Assembly (NCBI GenBank): GCA_023548195.1
Contig: JAJHZJ010000023.1
Location: forward strand, 92,373-156,372
Direction of reading: 5' to 3'
DNA: 64,000 bases
DNA from: Bettongia penicillata ogilbyi
Lineage: Eukaryota; Chordata; Mammalia; Diprotodontia; Potoroidae
Both the position numbers and the translations under genes were made by a program. Below, piece by piece: positions 52,460 through 62,541 of the stretch; the stretch's first letter is position 1, and the number at the start of each line of letters is the position of its first letter. The notes under the pieces were generated by a model, which saw only the letters and a list, made by a program, of their open reading frames with translations, was not told the DNA's origin and did no database searches.

Positions 52460-52760
52460 AAATCACAGAATTGTAGACTAAAGCTGGAAGGAACTTTAGA
52501 AGTCAACATGTCCACTCCCAACCCCATCTGCTTTGTTTTCCCAAAAGGGAAACTGAGTCCCAGGGAGGGGGAAGGCACTTGCCCAGGATCACACATAGAA
52601 TCCTAGAGCTAGAACTGGAAGCAACCTCAGAGGCTACCTCTAACGCCTTCATTTTACAGAGGGGAAACTGAGACTGAGGGAGGTGACGTGACTTGTCTAA
52701 GGTCACACAGCTAATAAGCAACAGATTTGAACCCAAATCCTCTGACTCCATATTCGTTGC
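52460..52760 (-). mobile_element. MIR-related SINE, tandem units
   Basis: Three reverse units: CTAAAGCTGGAAGGAAC, CCTAGAGCTAGAACTGGAAG with TTTTACAGAGGGGAAAC, then AAGGTCACACAGCTAATAAG. Confidence 0.8.
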
Positions 52761-53055
52761 TCTTTAATGCTGCCCCTCCCATTAACATCTACCTGCTATG
52801 TCATCACATTCATGAAATTAAATTAACAGAACTAAATCCCACATTAATGAGTGTTGGCTGTGAAATGAGGCTAAAGGGACCTTTTCTGAGCCTGGTTTCC
52901 TGTCCCAGGGGTGAGTGGATTTGATTCCATTCGAGATGGAGAGCTTTGGGAGTGGTCTGTGCCAAGGCCCTGCCCAGGCCTGTTGGGGAAATATGAAATG
53001 AGCTTAGTAGCAAACTAATTGATTTCCTCCCCCACCTTTCATCCCATCCCCCACA

Positions 53056-53061
<6 letters not shown>

Positions 53062-53139
<78 letters not shown>
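53062..53139 (+). repeat. (CT)39 microsatellite
   Basis: A long perfect CT run, the longest dinucleotide run in the window. Confidence 0.97.
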
Positions 53140-53145
<6 letters not shown>

Positions 53146-53344
53146 ATCTTTCTTATTCCCCATAACCATCCCCCCTCAGGTCCCATCTGGTAGACCCAAC
53201 AATGTTTCTCCATTCTTCTTATCCCATGGTCCATATCACTGACCTCTCAAGTCTCTAGACTCTCCCAAGGCTCTGGTTTCTCCCCTACCCATTCATCCTC
53301 CCAAACTACGACATTTCTCTTCCATTTGTTCCCAAATTAACCAG

Positions 53345-53500
53345 CTAAGGCAGGAAAATGAGATTCTCATCCAGGTACTGCCACTAACTAGTTGTGTGGG
53401 AAAATCACTTCACTTCTCAGGGCCTCAGTTTTCACATCTGTAAAATGGGGAGGAGGGGAATCATAGCCACCCCATCCATCTCTCAGATCTGTTGTGAAGC
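53345..53500 (+). mobile_element. MIR-related SINE
   Basis: Forward copy: GAGATTCTCATCCAGG, ACTTCACTTCTCAGGGCCTC, and ATCTGTAAAATGGGGAGG. Confidence 0.75.
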
Positions 53501-53889
53501 TTGAATGCCATCAGGAAAGCGCTTTGGCAAAGTTGAAAGGGCGAGACAGATGGAAGGGGTGGTTGTTTTTCATGATGAAGCCTTCTGGGATCTGTTCCCT
53601 GCAGAGCATTTTGAGCTCAGGGGATGTTTCTGGAGAGCTACACAGTCAGTCACCCACCCCTTAGGCAGAACTGTGCTGTGTTCCCAACCCTGACTGCCAT
53701 CCATCTGCACCCACCTGCTTACACATTGTAGGCCCACCTGCCTAAGGAAGAGCCTGATCCAATCCTGGTATTTCTACTAGGGACCATAGCCAGTCATTCT
53801 CATTTCTTCCCAGGGGTGAGACAGGGACCAGAGGCTCCCCTGTGAGGGGGGAGCACTCTCAGAGTTGGGAGACCTTCTAATCCAAGCTA

Positions 53890-54770
53890 TGCCCTCCACA
53901 ACATCCCTGACAAGAGGTTGCCTGGCCTCAGCTTGAAGGCATTCTATGAGAGGTGGTCTGCACCTTCCCCGGAATGTCATCCTCTGCTTCTAGATAGCTC
54001 TCCTCCTGAGGAAGCTTTTTGCTGACATCCAATGGGAGCCGTGCAGAACAAGGCTAATCCCTCTTTCACAGGACATATTTATTATTCCCATTAAATTTCT
54101 TCTTCCTAAACCCAGCCCAATGTTTTCGCCTGTATAGACCTTTGAGGATCCTAACTCAGTCATCCATTCCCTCCTAGCTTTGTGTCAGTTGCAAATTTGA
54201 GAAGCATTCCCTCAATGCCTTGATCCCTAGCCTAGGGCACTCCACCGAGAATTCCTTCCAAGTTACCATCAAGCCATCTGTGACTTACTTTTGGGTGCAA
54301 CCAAACCCTCAATATTGGAGTCCTCTCTGTCTCCTATCTCTCTACCCCTCCACTGCTCCATCTCATCTATAGCATTAATGGGACGAGCACTGCCAAATGC
54401 TTAGCTAACGTGTCTAGGTAATTCAGTATCTACAGCATTCCCTTGATCAACCAGGCTTGGGTAACCCCAGCAAAAAAAAAGAAATAAGGTTAGTTTTGTT
54501 CTAACTGAAGCCATGCTGGCTCTTAGACATCACCGCTTCCTTTGTGGATTCATTAACTGGCCCTTTGTCAAGACTCTTACCAGGAATCAACACTAGACAC
54601 ACTAAACCTATAGTTTGCAGCCTCCATTCCTGTTTCTTTTTGGAAAACCAGAGCATTCTATGCCCTTCTCCAGTCCTGCTTTCTACAATCCTTCAGACCT
54701 TCCTGACAGTGGCTCAGCCATCATAGTCGGTCAGTTCTTTCAGGATGCAAAGACAGAGTGAGCGATAACT
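53890..54770 (-). mobile_element. CR1/L3-like LINE fragment (tentative)
   Basis: A long antisense stretch: GCTTTGTGTCAGTTGC, CAAATTTGAGAAGCATTCCC, TAGGGCACTCCACCGAG, ACAGCATTCCCTTGATC, AAATAAGGTTAGTTTTG and TCAGTTCTTTCAGGATGC. From memory this ordered string of words matches the CR1/L3 3' region. It is the longest such piece here. No reading frame survives. Confidence 0.65.
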
Positions 54771-54949
54771 AGGCCAACCTGTCTTCAGTGTTTGGTGCCT
54801 TGAGGGTCTGGTGTCTTCAGTGTAGGAGCGAATGGATGCTCACATGCTTTCAGCCTCTGCAGAGTCCCCATTCACACTGACACACGGACATGCACACATA
54901 AGTTTTCCCTGGCAAGACACATGTGAATACGTGTACATGTGTATATGTT

Positions 54950-55280
54950 GTCATGAGACCACAGATCCCTGGGATCTCCAAGACCAGCTAGACCAATCCC
55001 CTTTTTAATGGAAGAGAGCCCCCTACCAATGCAGGGAGGTACCTGCTGTGCCTTTATAATCTTAGAAAGTTGTCTGAGGCCCTCAGCCCAGTAAGGGAAA
55101 ATGATTTGCCCAAAGTCACACAGAGGACCCTAAATCTAGATTTGGAAGGAACCTCAGAGGCCACTTAATCCAACCTCCTCATTTTACCGAGGCAGTAGGA
55201 GGAGAAGTGACTTGTTTCAAACACAGATTCCCTAACTCCAAAGTCAACACCCTTCCCACTGTACCATACTATCTCCCTCT
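54950..55280 (-). mobile_element. MIR-related SINE multimer
   Basis: Reverse units: CCTTTTTAATGGAAGAGAG, AAATCTAGATTTGGAAGG with CTCATTTTACCGAGGC, and AACACAGATTCCCTAACTCC. Confidence 0.7.
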
Positions 55281-55399
55281 AGTTTTTCCCTATAATATTC
55301 AGGTTACTTAGCTATTAGGTTGTACCAAATCAGCTCAAGAAGGGACACCATCAAATCCTTCTATCCCTAAGCTGGGATCTGAGTGAGATTTCCATTAAA

Positions 55400-55960
55400 A
55401 TCTTAGACTCAAAGACAGAATGTTTGAATCTCTATAGTTGGGAGATCTCACTATCTCCCACATGCAGGAGTCCTCTTTCCAAACTGTCCCTACCATGTGG
55501 TCATCCGGCCCTCACTTAGGTATTTCTAGCTGAGAGAGCTCTCTTTCTCCATTTAGCTAGGGCTCACTTAAACTAAAGAAGTAATTGCAGAAGCTGGAAG
55601 CTCTGAGTTCAAGTCCTGCCTGGGACATCTACTGACTATGGGACCCTGGGCAAGTCACTTGAACTCTCACGGCCCCAGGCAACTCTCAAAGATCACAAAT
55701 GGGTTCCTCCATACATTGATAGAAGTATCCTTGAAAATCACAAGTCCACTAAGCCACTGGCAGGAGCCTCATTGCCTGGGCAGGAAGCCCTGGGTTCCAC
55801 AGACAGAGGCCAAGCTTTGGCAGGTTCTAGCATCCAACAGACAATTTGTAAGTGTTCACTATGTGCCAGGCCACTGTGTCTTTTTATCCCCAGCCCTTAG
55901 CCCAGTGTCTGGCACATGGTAGGTGCTTAATGAATTCTCATTGAATGATGTTGGGAGTGA
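55400..55960. mobile_element. CR1/L3-like, MIR-related and L2-like remnants
   Basis: A CR1/L3-like piece (55400-55570, TCTCCCACATGCAGG), a short forward SINE (55580-55680, GGGCAAGTCACTTGAACTC), and L2-type phrases (55840-55960, TGTTCACTATGTGCCAGG and GTAGGTGCTTAATGAATTC). Confidence 0.5.
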
Positions 55961-56569
55961 GCTAGGCCTCTAGGGCCCTTGGCATTTGGAGTCTACCAAG
56001 AGGACAGGCTCTAAGCCCAGGCCCCCAGCCAAACTGGGGGTGTCCACTGTGTAAGAACCAACCTCTCTAATTTGGGAGATTGACCACTGGGTAGGGAGGT
56101 ATTTTCAGCCACAGTCCCTCATAAAGGCTCTTCTAAGTCAAAAGAGAGGGGGAGATCCACAGCAGTCCAGGAGGGGATCCCCATATGTACCAAAGCAGGT
56201 CTTTGATCCTCTCCCTTGATCTTTCAGGGGCAGAACCCAAGAAAACCAGGCAGCAGGGTTGGGGAGGCCATATCCAGCCCAAGGCAGCAACCACGGGCAG
56301 TCCCCATGGCGCCCCTAGAAAAGCCTCAGCTGGCCAAGAAACAGGCGGTCAGGCCTGCTGGCCTGGGCCCACAGAAGCCACCAAGGGTTTTCAGCATTTG
56401 AGAAGGTGGTTTTCAATCAGTGTTGAGACAAAGAGGGGTTTCTGGTCCTTGCTTAGAGGCCTGAAATAGCCAGTTCACCAGACATCTCCTTCCACAAACA
56501 TTCCTATTAATCCGTTAATTGAAGATTTTCGGGTAATCATCTCCAGGCTCGTTTCTGCATGAGGTCATG

Positions 56570-56730
56570 GAAGAAGCATAGAGTTTAGAGTCAGACCACT
56601 TCCTACCTGTATGACACTGGGCAGCTCACTTCTCCTCCCTGGGCCACAGGGCCGTCCTCTGTAAAATGGGAGGGTTGGACCCCATCTCCTCTGAGGCCCC
56701 TTTCAGCTCTAGGGTCTTAGGATTTCCTGG
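56570..56730 (+). mobile_element. MIR-related SINE
   Basis: Forward copy: ATGGAAGAAGCATAGAG, GGCAGCTCACTTCTCC, CTCTGTAAAATGGGAGGG, TTTCAGCTCTAGGGTC. Confidence 0.8.
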
Positions 56731-57131
56731 TCTTGGTTGTAACACCAGCCATTTTGGCCACCCCTCTGGCTAAAAACCAATGAACTTCCTCCAGATTCTT
56801 TGACTTTTCCCTCTCTCTGAACCTGATGTTAGTTTTATGGTAGATTCTCCTATTCTCTCCACCCTGGTCTAGGCACCTGCCATCTCTCTCATCCTAATGT
56901 GTCCCCCGCCCCAGCTCCAGCTGATTCCCCACTTGCAATCCAGAACAATCTTCCTTAGGGCCTCTCTTGAGCTTAACACCTGCTAAAAAAAACAAACCTT
57001 CAATGACTCCCTACAGCCTATTGAATAAAGTCAAAATCCTTGATGTTGACATTTAGGGCTTCAGAAAAACCAGTACACTTGGCCTTAGGCTTCAGTTTGA
57101 GGTCAGAGGTAGGACAGGAAACAGGCAAGGA

Positions 57132-57380
57132 AATGAGCCCAGATATGAGCCCAAGTACAAGGAGATGAGCTCAGGTGCAGGGAGATGAGCCCAGGTGCAA
57201 GGAGATGAGCCCAGGTACAAAGAGATGAGCCCAGGTGCAAGGAGATGAGCCCACAAAGAGATGAGCCCAGGTGCAAGGAGATAAGCCCAGGTACAAAGAA
57301 ATGAGCCCAGGTGCCCAGAAATGAGTCCAGGTATGGGGAGATGAGCCTAAGTTTAAGGAAATGAACCCAGGTGCACAGCT
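57132..57380 (+). repeat. 20-bp minisatellite, about 12 copies
   Basis: Unit ATGAGCCCAGGTGCAAGGAG with starts at 57145, 57165, 57185, 57205, 57225, 57245, 57261, 57281, 57301, 57321, 57341 and 57361. One 16-bp step at 57245-57261 is a 4-bp deletion. Confidence 0.93.
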
Positions 57381-57699
57381 CTTCACCTTTTAACCCAGGC
57401 ATCATTAATAGCACCCTCCCTCTCAGGACCCAAATGCCCAGGGCTCTCAGTGTCTCCTTCCCAATCAGATGAGTGCTCCCATGCCCACTGACCTCTGAAC
57501 AAGAACAAATTTCTAATCCTAAATTAGAAATTACCTGTCAGCCTTGTTCAATATTTCAAATGTCAGGGCCCTCAGGAACTTGCAGGAATCTGCCCTGGTG
57601 CTGAGGAATGGGCTGCCTGTGGTCTGGAAGAGAGGAGGAAGAAGAGGAGGGGAAAGGGGAAGGAGGCTCAGAGGCCAGACCCTCAGCCAAGTTGAAAGG

Positions 57700-57870
57700 C
57701 CTTTCTCGTTCTCCTGAACAGAACCTGAAGACCCGGGTTCTAATCCCAGCTCTGGCATAAAGCTTGTTGCTTATGTGACCTTATCGTGCTCTCTTCCCTT
57801 CCCTGGTCCTCAGTTTCCTCCTCTGTGGAGTTGCAGGAGATGATCTCTAAAGGCCCTTCCAGCTCTGACA
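57700..57870 (+). mobile_element. MIR-related SINE
   Basis: Forward copy: GAAGACCCGGGTTCTAATC, TATGTGACCTTATCG, and TCAGTTTCCTCCTCTG. Confidence 0.75.
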
Positions 57871-58055
57871 ATCATTGCTTCTAATCTGATTCTTGTGGCA
57901 TCTGGCTGCCTGACGTGGGCAAAGTGCCCCGTGTGTGTCTGTGCCACCTGGCCAGACCCTGCCCCCACTATGACTCATTTGCTGTCCTAGCCTTCATAGC
58001 CCTTGGAAGCAAGGAGGCAAGGAGAGGTGGGTGTGAGGGGGGAAGGGAGGCCTCA

Positions 58056-58480
58056 TTCTCTGTCTCCTCTCCCCCTCCCCCTTCCCTCTCTTATTTCTTC
58101 TTTATCTTCTCTCTTCTGCTTTCCTCCTCCCTTCCCTCCCTTTCCCTCTCCTCTCCTCCATTCCCCTCCTCCTTTCTCTCTCCCCTTCCCTTCCTCCTCT
58201 TTTTCTCTCCTCTTCTCTCCCTCTTTCCCCTCCTCCTTTCTCTCTCTCCCTTCCCTTCCTCCTCCTTTACTCTCTTCTCCTGCCCCTCTTTCCCTTCCTC
58301 CTTTCTCTTTTCCCTTCTTCCCTTTTCCCCCTTCCTCCTCCTTTACCTTTTCCTCTCCTCTCCTTTCCCTCCACTCCTCCCAACTCCTTTCCATCTCCTA
58401 TCCTCCTGCCCCCTCCCCCCTCTTTCCCTTCCCCTCTCTCCTCTCTCTCTCCTCATCACCCCCACCCCACCCCACCCTAC
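58056..58480 (+). repeat. Pyrimidine-rich low-complexity tract
   Basis: About 425 bp of nearly pure C/T. ORFs here are compositional. Confidence 0.95.
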
Positions 58481-59209
58481 CACACGCACACACCCTCAGT
58501 AGCAATACTTCAGGGAACTTGAATCCAGCCCATGCCTTCCACATTTAACCTGGGAAAGAAACAGAAGAGAAAGGAAAGACTGAGGGAGGAAAGCTCTAGA
58601 GAGACCAAGACAAAGGAAGATTGAGACAAAAAGGAGGGAGGGCATGGGAGAAGGGCACAGAGATGGAGGGAATGAGCAAGATGCTGGCTTGCTGCAGCAT
58701 CAAGGGCAAACCAAGGAGAAGCTGAGAGGGAGGGAGGCATGAGGAACACAGGCTCCATACATGGACTGGCATTTTCCTTGTACCAAAACAGTCACCAAAG
58801 GGTTTCTCCCTGGAAAGGAAGGGATGCTGGGAGGGTACAGGTGGCCAGGGCTAAGAGGCAGGTTTTCCCCCAGCTCAGTTTAGCCACCCCCAGGGACTGG
58901 GGCACCTTGCCTCTTTTTCTGATGGGGCAAGGGGATAAATCCCCAAACTTTCTGTCGGTGAGAGACCAATGAGGGAGACGGTAGCTGGGGCACAAGCTGG
59001 ATCCCAAAGAAAGAAGGGGCCAAGGGGATCCTTGCCATAATCTCTCTGTGTTCCTGTTACCCCCTAGTCACTCAGAGAATCTCAGAGCTCAGGTCAGAAC
59101 CTCAGAGAAAATCTGTTCCAGCTGTATCTATACATGAATCTTTTTGAAAACATCAGTCATACAGCCTCTGCTGGATGACCTCCAAGGATGGGGACAAGGA
59201 AGTGAAAAG

Positions 59210-59460
59210 GCACATGCATTTATGCATTTATTAAGAGCTTACTATGTGCTGGGTGCTGTGTTAAGTGTTTTACAACCATAGAGGATCTCCATTTGGTCCT
59301 CACAATAACCCTGGCAGGTAGGTGCTATTATGATCCCATTTTACAGTTGGGGAAACCGAAGCAGACAGAGGCTAAGTGACTTGCTAGGATCCCCACAGTT
59401 AGTAAGTGCCAAGGTAAGACTGGAACTCCAAGCTGAATGCTTTCTTCACCCAACTACCTC
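59210..59460 (-). mobile_element. MIR-like SINE
   Basis: Contains TTTATTAAGAGCTTACTATG, GGTCCTCACAATAACCC, TTACAGTTGGGGAAACCG, and GAGGCTAAGTGACTTGC in the reverse MIR order. Confidence 0.75.
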
Positions 59461-59589
59461 AAGGCAATACATTCTCCTTTTCATTTAGGGACTTTTCCCC
59501 CTTATATTAAGTTGCAGTCTGCCTCTCTGCCTCTTGCACACAAAGCTCCAAGTTCTACTTTTTTAGGAGTGGGGCGGGGGTTCCCCTTC

Positions 59590-60760
59590 CTCATGACAGC
59601 GCATTCAGATACTTGAAGATGGTTCTTGAGGCCTCCTTAAGTCCTCCTATTTCACGCATTTGTTTCTCATGTACATTGTCTCCAGTCACCTCACTATTCT
59701 TTTCATTCCTTTCTGACACACTCCACTTTGTAAACATCCTTCCTAAAATGTTCATTCCCTCAGCAATACTGGGGAAAAGTGAGCCCACTCTCAGTCATTG
59801 TAGGAGAGCTTTCTTTGGGCGGCTATCAGCTTGGGCCAGCATGTACCTGCTGGTAAGGAAGTTACCTTCACATGGGGATAGAGACAGAACTGGACCTGTG
59901 ATTTCACTGCGCACGGGGAAAGCCCAATGGAAGAAACTCCCTCTGCCTTTCTTCTCAGAATTGCCTTGAGCACTGACTTGCCTGAGATCATAATGCCAGG
60001 ATATGTTGGAGGCAGGATTTGAACTCAACTCTGTCTCCACTGTGTCTCATACTCTGACATGCACTGTGCTAAATCCCAGATTCTTTGCATATTGATAGCA
60101 ACTCAGTCCCTGCCTCACCTCATTGGATAGAATATTCTGGCAATCTCTAGCTTGACTCTGGTCATAACTGACCCTCTCTGGCTATTATTTGGATTCTGAC
60201 CTCAAAGAACTCTTCCCCCCAGTCCTATGGAATAATTTTATTCACCAGCACCATTCAACCCTAGGCCCTACTTCCTCGTAGCTGGGGATCCAAGACATCC
60301 AGAGCTGAACATGATGTTCCACATTTGCTGACTGGGGCATGCAACTACTTCCTTCATTCACACCCCTGATTCTTATTGTATCTCCCAGATCTTTTTTGGA
60401 TAAATTGCCACCTAACTATGTTTCTCCCCACCCTGCCCCCATAAGTACAGATGCAGTTGACCCTAGTGGTAATAATTCTTTAGACTCCCTTAGATCTATC
60501 CTATCATTTTAGCCTGCCAAGGTCTTTCAGGGTCTTTTTCATCCTCCATGTCAGCTAGCCTTCACAGTTTCATAATTTGCTAAACATACCATTAATGTCA
60601 TTGATAAAAAAAAAAATTGACTATAAGAACACATCCAAGGACAGATCCTTAGGATGCCTCTTCCCAGCCCAACTCCAATATTCTAATTCTGTAATTCAAT
60701 ACCCTGTGATCTCATCCAGGAAGCCAGCCCTGAAATATCCCTGTGTGCCCTCTGGTGGGG
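59590..60760 (-). mobile_element. CR1/L3-like LINE remnants (tentative)
   Basis: Antisense words TGACAGCGCATTCAGATAC, AGAGCTGAACATGATGTTCC, TGCCAAGGTCTTTCAGGG, CATTAATGTCATTGATAAA and CCAAGGACAGATCCTTAGG, interrupted by a reverse SINE piece at about 59940-60060. It is decayed, with no ORF. Confidence 0.6.
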
Positions 60761-61780
60761 GTCTGTGGATGATAATAATTAGTATTATATCATCATTGTG
60801 AACCATCCATATTGTAGGGGATGCTGGAATCTGGTGCTTTCTCAGTAGTCAGAACCTGAGACTTTTACCCACTGATTATCACCCAAATCTTCCACTGTTT
60901 CCCAGGTGTCTTCTCTTATTTAGAAGTATGATGTTGCTTTGGTGCCTGTCCCATGCTCCCATCCTTAGACATCCCTGTCTATTTCTCCTTGTCCCAGGGT
61001 TAGGTCAATTGAATCTCTGATACCAGTCATTATTTTAGTATTTTAGCTTGGTTAGATTCGAAAGACTATACTAAAATACAAAGAAAAAAAGCATTGCAAG
61101 TATGTAACATTCTTCTCATATCCCAAATGCAACTTTCCAGGTGATCAAAATCCTGTTTCAGTTGGTACCTATTAGCTGAAGCCTCCCTAGCTAAGGCCCA
61201 AGTCATGGGACCATCAAAAGTCAGCATCTGGTCATAAACAGCAGCAGCATAGGGCACAGGGAGATGCAGTGTGGTACAGAAACAAGAATTCTGACTTTGG
61301 CATTTGAGGACCCAAGTTCTGGAAGCATCTTGGTGATTGGGACTTGGAGCAAGTCATTGAACCTTAATTTTCCTGGTCACAGGCCACAAAGGGCACTTCC
61401 AGCTGGAAAATCTCCAAAATGGGACATGGATGCCAATCACTTTCCTTCCTTCCTCACCCAGCTCCTCAGTTTCCTCCTCTGTAAAAGGGGGTTAATAGTC
61501 CCCTTGCTAGGAGTTATTGTTCACCCAGGAGATAAAGAACATGGAAGACCTTTGGTCAAGAAACTATAGTAATTGGAGAAGTGGTGTACATTTCTGAAGC
61601 TCTTTCGGGTATGCAAAGTGTTGAAGAGACCACGGTCTCACAGCACCACTGAGAATGGGTACAGCTGGATCCTGACTAGTGTAATAAGGAATTCCCTGTA
61701 GTTGTCACATTATTTGAATTCTCCCTGCATATTTAATTTGGGCTGGAACCACTTACCACATTTTACATAATTATAGGCCT

Positions 61781-62019
61781 GGTAGGTGGCGATGCAGTGT
61801 TTAGAGTGACAGGCCTAGAGTCAGGAAGACCTGAGTTCAAATCCAACCTCACACATTTACTGTGTGACCTTGGGCAAGTCACTTTACCCTGTTAGCCTCA
61901 GTTTCCTCATCTGTCAGATGATCTGGAAAGGGAAATGGCAAAACCACTCCAGTATCTTTGCCTAGAAAACCCCAAATGGGGTCATGAAGAGTCGCACACA
62001 AGTAAAAAGTGACTAAACC
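61781..62019 (+). mobile_element. tRNA-derived, MIR-related marsupial SINE, complete
   Basis: Forward copy: GGTAGGTGGCGATGCAG head, AGAGTCAGGAAGACCTG, GAGTTCAAATCCAACC, GGGCAAGTCACTTTACCC, CTCAGTTTCCTCATCTG, GGCAAAACCACTCCAG, ACCCCAAATGGGGTCATG. Confidence 0.92.
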
Positions 62020-62343
62020 AAAACATAACTTCCAGTGTAAATTTGAATATCGAGACCACTTCAGGAAATTCATCATTAAGGGATTGCTACCTAGTTATGT
62101 TGCAACAATATTTGCCTCCATTTTAGAGATAAGAAAACTGAGGCTGCAAGAGCTTATATCTTGCCCATGGTCATACAATTAGTGAGTGTAGGAGGCAGGA
62201 TTCAAACTCAGGTCCCTCACAGTTCCAATGCCAGCGTCCATTCTGTGAGAAAGTTGTACCAATTAGTCCGAATGAATGATTTGGTCTCAGATGGGGTACA
62301 TGCCTACGTTTGACTGTTTGTTGTCTCTTTTGCCAACATGCAG

Positions 62344-62541
62344 GTCTGTCAGATAACGTCACTGACCTGGAAAAGCGGAGGCAGATCTATGGGCAGAATT
62401 TTATCCCTCCCAAGAAGCCGAAAACCTTTCTCCAGTTAGTGTGGGAAGCTCTCCAGGACGTCACCCTCATCATCCTCGAGATTGCTGCCATAATCTCTCT
62501 GGGTCTCTCCTTTTATGCACCCCCTGGAGAACAGAGTGACG
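62344..62541 (+). CDS. ATP2B3: ATP2B3 second coding exon (transmembrane helix M1)
   Basis: Completes the split Gly codon, then encodes [58 protein letters not shown] and PPGEQSD, nearly identical to human PMCA3 (from memory). The hydrophobic run [20 protein letters not shown] is the first transmembrane helix of the P-type ATPase, followed by the start of the extracellular M1-M2 loop. The exon is 198 bp; donor GTGAGT at 62542 follows one base of the next codon, consistent with the Ala codon in human. Confidence 0.98.

Larger units (their letters stand above)
51006..62343 (+). other. ATP2B3: ATP2B3 intron between first two coding exons
   Basis: An 11.3 kb GT-AG intron, acceptor TTGCCAACATGCAG. 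It contains reverse SINE multimers (51300-51690 and 52460-52760), a (CT) microsatellite, a forward SINE (53345-53500), CR1/L3-like sequence (53890-54770, 55400-55570 and 59590-60760), a 20-bp minisatellite (57132-57380), a pyrimidine tract (58056-58480), and a complete marsupial SINE (61781-62019). I see no coding exon in it. Confidence 0.95.

Noticed and set aside
52810..53169. Glu/Arg alternating open frame
   Set aside because: Minus-strand reading of the CT microsatellite.
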